Shown: in pieces, positions 1 through 9,849 of the stretch
How the letters are laid out: each line of letters opens with the position of its first letter
Position numbering within the stretch: position 1 is the stretch's first letter
DNA from: Ilyonectria destructans
Taxonomy: Eukaryota; Ascomycota; Sordariomycetes; Hypocreales; Nectriaceae
Direction: 5' to 3'
Assembly: GCA_020740775.1 (NCBI GenBank)
Contig: JAHEWK010000048.1
Span: 20,833-84,832, forward strand
DNA length: 64,000 bases
Notes under the pieces: model-generated
Database searches by the model: none
What the model saw: the letters and a program-made list of their open reading frames with translations, nothing else
What the model was told of the DNA's origin: nothing
Translations under genes and position numbers: made by a program

Positions 1-833
1 TGTTGTTGAGACCTGCGCCACCAGCAACACTAAATCCACAAGGTAAATGGGCGCCTAAAGAATGGATGATGACCATTCTGACTCCAAAACTTGGCGCCAA
101 AGCTTAGCGCCACAGGCCTGTTGGGTCATTTTACTCTCACTGTGGCCTATGCCACATCGGAGCCATATTGTTTATGGAGGTATCTTCATCTACATTTACT
201 GTAAGATAGTAATGAGAGAGAGTAGCGTACCATCCAGCTATGGGAACAGATGGACCTTTCTCCTCGGAACCTCTGGTGATTGGCAGAGTAACTCATGGAT
301 GTACGTAGACATTTTTCAAATGCCTGAGGTGGTTTCGATGGCCGGGGGGCGACGTGATGATCCTAAGGAGGCATTAGAATAATACTCCATATGCTCACGT
401 ATGTATTTAGCCGTCTTGATCTAAGGGGAGCAGTCTTCAACGGATTTGATGATCCGAGGGGCGATGTTGTCTCCGGTAAGATCTAGCCGCCTAGCCTTAG
501 CAAGGCACATAATGCCGCAGTCACAGGCGACTAAAACCATCGTAATATTGATAGTCTATAAATAAAATGATCATGATTAGAGATAAACGAGAAAATAAAG
601 AGCAGAGAAATTGTGCGATGTGACCCTTTAAAGAAAGTAGGGGGCGAGGGTCAGAATTCAGGACCCTCTCCCAGAACTGGCCCCAGTCAGGAGGACCAGA
701 TATGGGATCCACGATACCCCATGTCTATGGGAAGAAATGGATAGCCTACAATCGACCTCAAGACAGCGTCCTACTGCCCAAATCTGTAACAGTGTTAACA
801 CCGTCTACCCAGATTACCAAGTAAAGCACTACA
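1..833. other. No gene recognised
   Basis: Short open frames occur on both strands, but none has recognisable motifs or plausible splice structure. The stretch precedes the F-box relic. Confidence 0.4.
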
Positions 834-1632
834 ATGCCTTCGACACTACTTGGGTTCTTCGAACGGCTCCCAGCCGAAGTGATACTTGCTTTCCTCGAGC
901 TCCTCCCTATGAAAGATGTATTATCGCTGAAAGATGCAACGTACAACGTAATGTCGGTCTTTCGGAAACGCATCGACCCCTCAGAATATTTGCAGGCAAA
1001 TGGACCGTTTACTAATGCCTCGGGATTACTAGAGGCGATGTCGACGCATGGCGCAGTTCTCTCTGGATCCAGGGCGTTAGAATGGTTTGTCCCAGGATCC
1101 ATTGGAGAAACACCTGACTGGGACACTAGTTGAGGTACTCTTCAAAACTTTTCCGGTCCGGCAACACATATCATCCTATGTTCGGCCGGATGGATCGGTA
1201 AGGTGGATAGACAATATCTCACCATTATCCACTACTAGACACGGCTCTGTGTCCTGACTTGAGCCTGATGCTAGCCATGTGCAATGCATTCTAACGAAAC
1301 GTGTTGCTCTACATCTATACTACGAATCCACTGCGAGCAAGTTCGCATATCGGCGGCAGGTTCCTGCAGTCATCCAGGAAAGAGCTGGTTCAGCGGTTCG
1401 AAAGTATATTCAGAGGGGCTTTCAGTTCAAGCGTGTCACTGGGAATGAATGGACTCACCGTTCTTCCTTTGACCAAGACGCCTGCTTTATCGAGCTGAGT
1501 AACGGCTCTCATTACCCACCTCCAGTAAGGCAGGTCAAAGTGATTGAGTGTGTTATAAGGGTGAGGAGATACGCCTTTTGCCATGGTCTACGACGAGAGA
1601 GGCGCGGCACGAACTTCTACTTTTCGGAGTAG
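834..1632 (+). pseudogene. F-box-family protein relic
   Basis: The first frame (834-1133) opens with an F-box-like segment, LPAEVILAFLELLPMKDVL, followed by a GAVLSGSRALEWFVPGS stretch and a DWD. Both are typical of an expanded fungal F-box-like family in which the second motif precedes a variable region. The frame stops after DWDTS, but similar sequence continues in another frame (LVEVLFKTFPVRQHI), with a TGA near 1259 and then a region resembling the family's AVRKYIQRGFQF segment up to about 1632. At least one frameshift and one stop separate the pieces, so I call it a pseudogene. F-box proteins recruit substrates to SCF ubiquitin ligases, but this copy is unlikely to work. No introns are convincing. 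Confidence 0.55.
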
Positions 1633-2344
1633 TAGATAGGTGTCACAGATTCAATTCATAATTTCAATATTCGTTTGTTTGGCGTGTAGAGGAGTGTGAA
1701 TGATTTGTACCGTATCTCTTAATTGGTTAGTACGGCATTGACAACAGCCCTGTTCTGAGTGATGTACGGCCATATATAAAGAAAGACATTATGTGCAGAT
1801 GGAGCTTTGGGTCCAGTAAGTTATATTTAACTAGAGACAAAGCTACTAGTTACCATTTAATTCATATACTAGAGGGTATGAATCTAGATAGGTAAACCCT
1901 CATAACTTAAACTTAACAGAGCATTTGGCAGAGTACATGGCCAAATCTATAAGAGGACCAGCCTCAAATTGATGCCCGACGAAGGCTGAATGTGTTTTTC
2001 AGGCAGCACGAGCGGAGGGAGGGCCAGCCTAAAGGATAACTAGACAACTTAAATATAAACGGTCCCTACAGAGATATACTAACTGAATCGCATTTGTGAA
2101 TGGTTATTATCTAGTTAAGCTAATGTATTAGAAGATAGGAGCCATTTGTATACAGGCTATTATCACTGTTCCAGCTTTATGATCCAGCATGACAGCTCTT
2201 ACAGCATGATGCGGTAACAAATTTAACTGCCAGCATAGATAGGAGTTTGCCACATTTTCAGAACACCCATCTGCCAGAACCACCACACAACATTCTCGTG
2301 ATCAGCAGAAGGACGAGGTCTGCCGCTTTAATGCCAAGCCGAGA
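1633..2344. other. No gene recognised
   Basis: AT-rich sequence without long frames or motifs between the F-box relic and the kinase relic. Confidence 0.4.
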
Positions 2345-2995
2345 TTTCGCATAATCGATGCGGTCGACAGACATGGCATCTCGAAAGAAAACATCACGTA
2401 CCTCAACCGCCATGGATACTTCACACGAGCACCCTTCGCCAAATCTATGCCTGAGTTCGATGTTTTATTCGAGCCCACACGGAGGCTGCAGCCAGTGGAG
2501 CTATTCAAGCATCCGTTTATAGAAGTGGTCGGTGCTGGCTTCGACAAGCCCGCTTCTCTGTATGAACTCGGTGGACGCCGTTTATATTTGAGCTGCGAGG
2601 GCTCGGGAGAGGTCGGTTATAGGACGAAAGTATCAATAAATAAAGAGGTCTGTGTACAAATTATATAGTTGCTTTACATTGGCAGCCCTGGCATTTTACA
2701 AGAGGGTTTTTGCGCACCAATCCCACGGTATTAAATACGAGAGAACGAGCTATACCCCGGCTGTCGATGTCTGCTCTCTTGGCGTGGTGGTGTACGAGCT
2801 GATGTGTGGCCTTCCGCGGTACAAAGACAGGTACACCAATGGCGGGGCCGCCTGGTGCGAAAAGATCGTCGAGAGGCTCCAAAGGATTTTGAGAAATGGC
2901 CCGATGCACTGAGACAATTCCTATTGAATACCATGGTGGTCATATCGCTGGAGTCACGGTTCTCAGCCGACGACTGGTATAAGCTAGGCGCTCGT
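2345..2995 (+). pseudogene. Protein-kinase-like gene relic
   Basis: Three pieces in different frames resemble a fungal Ser/Thr kinase. About 2345-2668 encodes a linker ending in RRLYLSCEGSGEVGYRTKV, which looks like the lead into a glycine-rich loop. About 2740-2912 encodes YTPAVDVCSLGVVVYELMCG, kinase subdomain IX, with a Cys where a Trp is usual. About 2890-2990, after a frame change, encodes FLLNTMVVISLESRFSADD, like the end of a kinase domain. The catalytic loop (HRD) and DFG region between the first two pieces are missing. Frame changes plus this internal deletion make it a relic. It runs tail-to-tail into the NLR relic on the other strand near 3000. The exact family is not clear. Confidence 0.5.
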
Positions 2996-2999
2996 TCTG

Positions 3000-4971
3000 C
3001 CGTATGCAGCCCGGTATTGGGAGGTTGCAAAGCAGGCACTGTCGGACGGTAAAGTGCGGTAGGTGCACCGTCCGTTGGCCTGCGGAGAGGTCTAACGATT
3101 CGCTCCGAACCTCCAAGAGAGAACTGCAAAGACCGACTATTTCGCTGTTGATGTAGTCGTCATCCACAGCGTCGGGGAGATCTTCCAACGGTAGGTCTTC
3201 GCATTCGTCGATGAGGACGGCTTCGGCGATCTCGCAAACTGTAATTGGCCGTAGTGCGAATGCCGCCCAGGGCAGGAGGGCAAAGGCATGTAGCCTCTTC
3301 CGCTCTCCATACCGGATGATTCTCGTCCAGTTCTGGTTGTAGAGACAATCAAGCCCAGTCAGGGTTTCTTCGATGGCGTGCTGGAGTTGTTTCTTGTCCA
3401 TCCATCTCCTCAGAGATTCCTCTTGCATCTTAAGCCAGAGGAACTAGCCTTCGCATCGATTGGTCATTACTTCGGAGAGGGTCGATCGGACATTGTCGCC
3501 TGTGTTGGGGAGCTTCCTGTCGACGATGTCCCAGGAGAAGGCAGCTGTGTCGGACCGGACGTCGTCGGGCGATATCTTATACTTAGCGAAGCTCTCGCGC
3601 GCGTCGTCTGTAAAGGCTTGTAGGATCTTGGGCTCATCACGGCTGACGACGAGGACTCGCGTGTTCGTCCCTGCAATTGCGTCTTATCACAGTGTAAAGC
3701 AATTTCGCGACCGAGGTGCTGCTATTGTCTAAGTAGGTGCATTCGTCTAGTCCGTCGGCAACGAATGTGCAGCCGGGAACGACGTGGAGGAGCTGCGTGA
3801 AAAGCGTGATGGCAGTTGCGTGCGTCGCGACGGGATCTAAATCAGCCTCCCATCTCTGGCGGACGTGCTCGAATGCGCCCTCGTGGCGCGACACAACCTG
3901 GGAGATCCATGATTGTATGGCCACAAAGGGGTCCTCGCGGCTCTTGAGGCCGCACGAGAAGAAGACGTGGGCGACGGGCGTCTCGAGGGCGGAAAAAAGG
4001 TGTTCGACGACGCGGGCGCAGAGAATCGTTTTCCCGAATCCCGCAGGTCCGTTGATCCACAGAAGCTTTGCATTTGCACCTGCGGAGAAGGCTGGGGAGA
4101 GCCAGTGTAGGAATGCCGGTCGGTTGAGGATCCAGTCGCAGATGCCAACGAGTCTCTTCTGGACAGAGTCGTAGTAGTGTTCGTTCGGGGAGCGGTGACC
4201 GAGCCAGGAGTGGAGTTCCCGTCGTGTCTCGGCTTCGTGGCGTTAGCTTGAGACTAGGTAGCCCAAGGGTAGCATCTTGCCCCGAATCTCTCCTTCGATC
4301 CGAGCCAGGATCTGCCGTAACTCGGCAGGCCAAGCGTGGCATGAGGAAGTTCCTGATCTTAGTTAGACGGTAAGCCTCGAAGCAGTATTGAGATCCACAC
4401 CTAACCCATGCGGAAGCGTGTCGGTGCGCCGGGTGCCCGGTTCATGTACCGGCCACGTACCCTGCCCCGTAGCTGGGGGCACGAGGTTATGCAGTTCCTG
4501 CACTAGCCTTTCGAATAGGTCGACCTGCTCTGTGCGATCTCCCTTGCCCCAGAGCGCCCAAGCCAGCTTCTATCTCCTCGACTCGGATGGCGCCGCGTGA
4601 GGGGGCAGCGACCGGCGCGAGCCCAACAAGTCGTCGTCGCCTGGCCCGGTAGCCCAGGCCGAGCGGCGTAGAGACGCGTCACTCGCATCGCAGATAGCCT
4701 TGATGATGATATGTAAGAGATCCGACACCGCCGAAGATCTGTCTTTGTCGTCCAGGGCCGAGTGATGATCGTCCAACAGCCTCCCCTGCTTGATCCCCAC
4801 GCCCTGGCCCCATTGCTCGAAACGAGCCTTGGCAGCCTTGAACCGGATGTCCAGCACGCGCATGTCGGGCCCAGATGATCGATAAGACTGTACCTTGTCG
4901 ACGGCCGCCAGGCAGGATCTAAAGAGGCCGGCGAGCCCAACGACTCCGACGGCGAGGCCAGCAAGCTCCAT
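3000..4971 (-). pseudogene. HeLo-NACHT NLR relic
   Basis: Translation from the ATG at 4971 gives a HeLo-type N-terminus (MELAGLAVGVVGLAGLFRSC, then SYRSSGPDMRVLDIRFKAAK). HeLo domains are membrane-targeting cell-death domains of the HET-S class. The frame meets a TAG at about 4572, but the same frame continues as KLAWALWGKGDRTEQVDLFE, as in intact relatives. Further on, one frame from about 4200 to 3640 holds a NACHT core with Walker A GPAGFGKT (about 4040) and Walker B CTFVADGLDEC (about 3755). A third frame (3428-2940) has the post-NACHT winged-helix region, ending in VHLPHFTVRQ. Several frameshifts and a nonsense codon show it is dead. No ankyrin or WD repeats follow, because the sequence is cut at the kinase relic. 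In fungi such NLRs act in heterokaryon incompatibility or immunity. Confidence 0.75.
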
Positions 4972-5164
4972 GGTGTTGTGCCTTTGATTTGACAAGTTTG
5001 AGCTGATGGAGGCGTGCCCCGCTTTATATCCTGCTACGCACAGCCGCGAAGCTGTTTGCGAGGTGTGCCGAGCCGGCAGGCTGTGCGACCACTTCCGCCG
5101 ATGTTCTGACCGTGACAACCTGATCTCCGTCATTCGCGTGCACGACTGTCCATCACCGTCCACC

Positions 5165-5372
5165 ATGCCCGACAACGATATCCGCCTGCTCGCCCTCGAC
5201 GGAGGCGGCGTCCGCCGCCCGTTCTCGCTGCTCGAATCCTCATGTCCACCGTCGAGCCCAACGCCCCGCCTAGGCCGTGCGACCACTTTCTACATGAACG
5301 GCGGCACTGGCGGCGTCTTCGCCGTCATGCTCGGTCGCCTGTGCATGTCCGTCGAGATTGGGTCTGTGTGGT
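5165..5372 (+). pseudogene. Patatin-like phospholipase domain relic
   Basis: From the ATG at 5165 the frame reads DNDIRLLALDGGGVRRPFSL, the oxyanion-hole start of patatin-like domains (DGGGxRG, with the usual G replaced by R). After frame changes, MSTVEPNAPPRPCDHF and then GGTGGVFAVMLGRL follow. The latter corresponds to the nucleophile elbow (GGTSTGG-like), but the catalytic GxSxG serine is lost. Homology ends by about 5375. It lies head-to-head with the HeLo-NACHT relic, 194 bp from its start. Patatin domains are common N-terminal modules of fungal STAND/NLR proteins, so this may be the remains of a second NLR. Confidence 0.6.
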
Positions 5373-6033
5373 GGCCTTCCATCCGTACTCTGGCAAGTGC
5401 ATGGGCAAGCTCGTTCCCTTTCATGGCGCCGGTGTCTAGGCTCCCCGGCACTTCGATGGAACTAGAGGACTGAGACGAACAGCATCTCAAGATGTACTGC
5501 GAAGTGAAAGTGACGTCACATGTGGGGTGGACGGAAACGGTGTCAGTGTGTCCGAAACTGGCTTATCCCATCAAATTGCCCTAAATCAGGTAAACCAGAG
5601 GCCTGGTTTGGAAAGTGGGGTTCGAGTACGCGAATTGTGACCTGTCCAAATGTGTGCCTGCTACAGCCTGCGAAAGCAGAACGTAGGGCAGTTTCTGGCT
5701 TGGGCTCTAGATTGCTTTTGGAACTACGAAGTACGCTGGGTTGACTAGCTGGCACAGTTCGGCTAGGATCCCAGCTCTCCACCGGAGAGGTGGGGGCACG
5801 TACAACGCCCCACTTTCAGTTCAACAACACAACACAAAGCACAGAAGCTTATGGCCAATCTACAGTATGCTTGTATCCAATCTCAAATTGAATCAGTATG
5901 ACAGATTTATGACATCATGAATGTTCCAAGGTCATATAAGCAAGATATGCCCATGGAGACGTTTTTGGCAACGTCAACATCACACGATATCCCGCCATTC
6001 AGCTTTTCACCATAGCTGCGCTAATCTGCCAAA
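5373..6033. other. Intergenic, upstream of RTC3-like gene
   Basis: No coding signal recognised. A TATA-like stretch (tcatataagc, about 5931-5940) lies roughly 95 bp before the next ATG and may serve as its core promoter. Confidence 0.3.
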
Positions 6034-6644
6034 ATGACTCGAGGAGAGGGCTCCCAGTCCAAGGTCCACCACAAGGGCAAGCACGACGACTACATCGTAT
6101 TCGTCGACGATGTCGAAACCTACAACAAGTGGCTGAACGACAAGAGCATCCCTCTGGCTCGCTTCGTCTCCCCCTTCACGGTCTTCCTGACTCACAAGTA
6201 AGCCGTTTTCTGCATGCCTACCGCATTCAAGCGATCTCCCCGAACCAACAAGGTCTCGATTGCGAGTACTCTATATGGCACTTGTTTACGGGGAAAGGAG
6301 TTGTTCGCTGATGGCGCTGCTGCGGCGGTACCACCACCTAGTCACAGGCGTACAATGGTCCGCGATACAGGCACAGTCGGCTAACAAGTATTGTACAGGC
6401 AAGGTGCGCAGGGTCCATACGATGCCGCCCCCAAAGGCACTCTAGCATCCGAGTTCGGGACCGAGGACTCAGATGAGTCAATCAAGCAGATATTAATGGA
6501 AGGCACCATCCAGACAGTGGAGGTAAGTTGACCAGCTAAAGTGCAACACGCATTCACGGCATCTATCTAACTTAAACGCTTGTGCAGATGCCCGGCCGAC
6601 AAGGCTCTACAAACGACTCGATGAGCTCAATGAAAGCTCATTAG
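6034..6644 (+). CDS. RTC3: RTC3-like small SBDS-domain protein
   Basis: Three exons, 6034-6197, 6399-6522 and 6588-6644, give an intact 114-residue protein. Introns 6198-6398 (GTAAGC...TACAG) and 6523-6587 (GTAAGT...TGCAG) are canonical. The protein starts MTRGEGSQSKVHHKGKHDDY and contains DDVETYNKWLNDKSIPLARF, FTVFLTH and KGTLASEFGTEDSDESIKQI. This matches the free-standing N-terminal SBDS-type fold of yeast Rtc3 in sequence and length. Yeast Rtc3 is a small cytosolic/nuclear protein linked to RNA metabolism and stress; its biochemical role is poorly defined. The coding sequence is clean, unlike its neighbours, so it is probably a functional conserved gene. Confidence 0.85.
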
Positions 6645-6727
6645 GGAACTAGTGGACAGGCAAAGCTAGGAAGGGCAACAGAGGCAGGGTGGCGCATCAT
6701 TCATTAATGATGATTGGCTTCTTGGCG

Positions 6728-6757
6728 AATGATTGATAATGATCACTATCAATCATT
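6728..6757. repeat. Perfect 11-bp inverted repeat (hairpin)
   Basis: AATGATTGATA (6728-6738) and TATCAATCATT (6747-6757) flank an 8-base spacer. The surrounding 6695-6830 is rich in ATGATT/AATGA words. It lies just downstream of the RTC3-like gene and could be part of a small degraded repeat or a 3' end structure. Confidence 0.5.
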
Positions 6758-6989
6758 TCAATGACGACCAGCCTTACATAATGATCATTGCATTGGGAGG
6801 ACGACAATGAAATGACGAAAATGAATTGAAAGGTAGGGGTAGACCCCTGCCACACGATCGAGTATAGATACCTAGCCGTCCTAGCAAAATAAAGATTTAT
6901 CGAGGTATTAGTACTTAGGGACAGAGAGCTTGGCTATTTACTCCTTTTCTCTGGCAGACCTCCATTTTCGTCACTCCAGTGTTGCCACA

Positions 6990-7559
6990 ATGTCTAGACA
7001 GCCGATTACCCTCGCTTCGATCCAAGAGGCTAGGTCTTCCCCTGGCCACTTTGAAAATCCGTTTTCTGAGCCCAGAATATCTTCCAGCGCTTCATCGCCG
7101 GCATCCTCGAGCCTCTCGATACCATCAAGTCATCCCCGACCAGCTGACGATTGGGACGTCTGTCCCTCGGCACAGCGTCCCTAATCTAACGATATCTGAG
7201 CGACTGGCGGAAACGACTGCGACAACACAAACTGTGAGATCCTGGTTAAAGGCGGGCTTCCTGGACGATTATGACGGATTGCTGAAAGATCTGGTGGCGG
7301 AGGAAGCAGTCCGTACTTCATAGCTACAGGGTACCAAGGTCATTTCAATCATTATTCATTCCTTGCTGGTTGTTATGGTTGAATAGCTGCAATCCTCGAT
7401 GATAGTGAGCTTCTTGGTGTCGCTTCGAATATTCGTCAGGAGCCTGGGTTTGATGGCGAGGTCCGCAAGAAAGGCAAGGTACTACCCGAAGTGAAGGACA
7501 GAAAGTGGACAGCGATGAGAGATCTCGAATGTGGTCAATGGGTCATAGGATCCATGTAG
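6990..7559 (+). other. Possible degraded or spliced coding region, unknown product
   Basis: A frame from the ATG at 6990 (MSRQPITLASIQEARS, serine/proline rich) ends at 7184. A second frame (about 7180-7323) carries TISERLAETTATTQTVRSWL, and a third piece (about 7390-7559) reads ILDDSELLGVASNIRQEPGF and ends in a TAG. Codon choice looks coding in each, but I could not find splice sites that join all three. It is either a multi-exon gene I cannot resolve or a pseudogene. No domain recognised. Confidence 0.25.
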
Positions 7560-8744
7560 CCGACTGGAATGCTAGACTGCGGAGCATCATTGGAGCTGAT
7601 GTTATTAGGGGAGGTTTTATTGGGTTTATCTCGCGTGGCGGTTGTGTTACAGCTAAGCTCTGGTAGGGCAACTGCGGGTTCCCCTTCCTGCAACTGACTT
7701 AACGGAGTTAATTGCTCGCCTCTGCGAATGGCCTTATTATGTCTCATGGGGTTAAGACGCAATTCCCTCCCACTTTCCCTATTTGTATGTAATTCTTTAA
7801 TATTCCAGACGCATAGAGAGACTTCAGGGGCCTATGCAGCAGTCGCACGGCAAGCTTGGCCCTAGCTAGCTGGCTCCTTGAGTCGGGCAGACTACGTCAT
7901 TTCGACTGTGAGGCCTGACCAACACCTAGCACAACACCAGGTTAAGGTGCCTTACGCTTCCCGCCCGAACGACGGGCGACTGCTAGGCCACGCTCGAGGG
8001 CCATGGCGATACGGTTAGCTCGGTGGCCTTCTCGCCCGGCGGCCAGCATCTCGCGTGCATTGAGCTGAACAAGCATTACCTCAACAAGTCTACGGATGCT
8101 TAAAACATAGCTTCGGAATGTCCGAAGAGATAGGCACAACCAACGCTGTTGATGGTGTGCTTAGGATACTCAAGTCCTTGGGCTTAAGTTGAGCGCCTGG
8201 ACCGGGGCAACGGCAAATGGAAAGTCAGCATGGATAGAGCAGGCAGTAGATCACAGCGCGACAGGGAAGAACAGGAAGAGAGTCGTAAAATGGCGTGCTA
8301 TATCGCGGTGAAAGGATAACTTTAAGGACTATCTTGTTATAGTCATGCTATTGTCGATTCAGCTGCCGAGGAAATGCGATTCGCACAGCATCTACTGTTC
8401 GGTCAACTGTCCTTCTAAGAGATACTCTCCAATCAGTGCGATCCCACCATTACCACCCCTGTCCTGGACAACCTTCTCCATCGCCACTGTAAGCTTCTCC
8501 AGGAACCCATCGTCCATCCCATCATCTCGACAAGCCTCAAGAATATTTCGCAAACCCTGTGCTTGCATTCCGATAGGTTCCGGACCTGCCCTTTCCACCC
8601 TTTCTGCCCTTACCGGAGCGAGATCCGCGAGGCATTGTCGTTCGCGGGTGTTCGGGAGCGGAGGCGTACGGAAAATTGTACGAAAAATGGCTATCGACAA
8701 ACCGGGGCTGTACGCGAGTGTTAGCATATGTACGGAGCAGAACC
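7560..8744. other. No gene recognised
   Basis: Short frames only. A minus-strand frame at 8392-8772 carries a fairly coding-like tail (about 8395-8560), but its start is inside the C-tract complementary to the poly-G run, so it cannot be supported. Confidence 0.35.
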
Positions 8745-8768
8745 GGGGGGGGGGGGGGGGGGGGGGGG
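8745..8768. repeat. 24-nt poly-G tract
   Basis: Uninterrupted run of 24 G on the + strand. It makes all surrounding ORFs that cross it (proline- or glycine-rich) untrustworthy and can form G-quadruplexes. Confidence 0.95.
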
Positions 8769-9835
8769 ACATGGGTAAAATGTGAATGAAGTTGAGGTGG
8801 AGGCCGGAAGGAGCCGTACGGGGCCGTACGAGATGTGGATTTCGCGTGGAAGGAGGGGCAAAAACCGGTTATTGGGTAACTGCGGAAACTGCTGAAAAAG
8901 GCCAGAAAGGCGAGAACCAGAACAAAGGCCGGGCAGGCGCTCAGGCACGTGACTGCCAGGCAAGGGAGTAGGCCAGTTGACCGTCGCAATTGAGCGCCTG
9001 CACGGAAGCGATCGCGATAGCCCACTTCTGGACGGTTCTGAACGCGAAAAAGACGCTGCGTGTTGACCTGATCGCTCCCGATCGGTGGCGTATGCAGCAA
9101 GAGGGTATTGTGTGGGCGCGGGGTGGAAATGCAGTGATCGGGGTAGAACCTAATTTACCTGGTCGGTTGAATTGGTTGGAGGGAAAAAGAGCGTTAAAGG
9201 AAGGGCTGGAAAAGCTGGGATGCGGTAGGGGATCCACAATTCCTAAATTTTAAAGCGATTGTATTGGCTATTGCTTAATTTGGACTAGCGGTTTGCATCT
9301 AGCTAGTAGTAGTCCGTGCCCACGGCCGCCGTGGATCTATCCAGAAACTCGTTTTGACCCAGTGCTAGATATAGCCGTCCGTAGTCATCCGCCGATCACG
9401 CACCCAAAAGCCCCTGCGATATCCTATTGATATCGCGGCCGGTGCTGCTATCTCGGGTGGGCGTCGTAACTTTGCTACCGGAAGGGGTGTTTCTGCTTTC
9501 GTTCATTTTCTTCGTCTTCAACGGCGAAGCTGAAACGTCGTACGAATCTGAAAATACGACATCGAGATTAGCAAGCCCTGTCTTTACACGCAATTACGGC
9601 TGTCAGGAGAGGCGCGTACCTGCAGAATCCGGTGGTGGGAACATGATGGCGCTTAGGGAGGAGCTCATGGCATCGAACTGCTATCTTCTGAAATACAATC
9701 GCAGGACAATACAATAGGGACTCAAAATGTCCTGCAAAACGGTGAATTGCGTCACTTGGGGAAGCTGGTGATGGGCTGAACGCGGTTCGTTCGCCGTTCA
9801 ACGCGTTAGTTGCACCATTTGACACTGCCACAATG
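8769..9835. other. No gene recognised
   Basis: Moderately GC-rich. Small frames at 8990-9253 (+) and 9396-9882 (-) have no recognisable motif. The latter includes a Ser/Thr-rich segment and could be part of a small unknown gene, but no splice model is convincing. Confidence 0.3.
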
Positions 9836-9849
9836 CCCCCCCCCCCCCC
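9836..9849. repeat. 14-nt poly-C tract
   Basis: Uninterrupted run of 14 C on the + strand, 1.1 kb after the poly-G run. Confidence 0.9.

Noticed and set aside
8392..9237. Overlapping proline-rich minus-strand frames
   Set aside because: They arise from translating the poly-G/poly-C tract, with no motif and no splice model.
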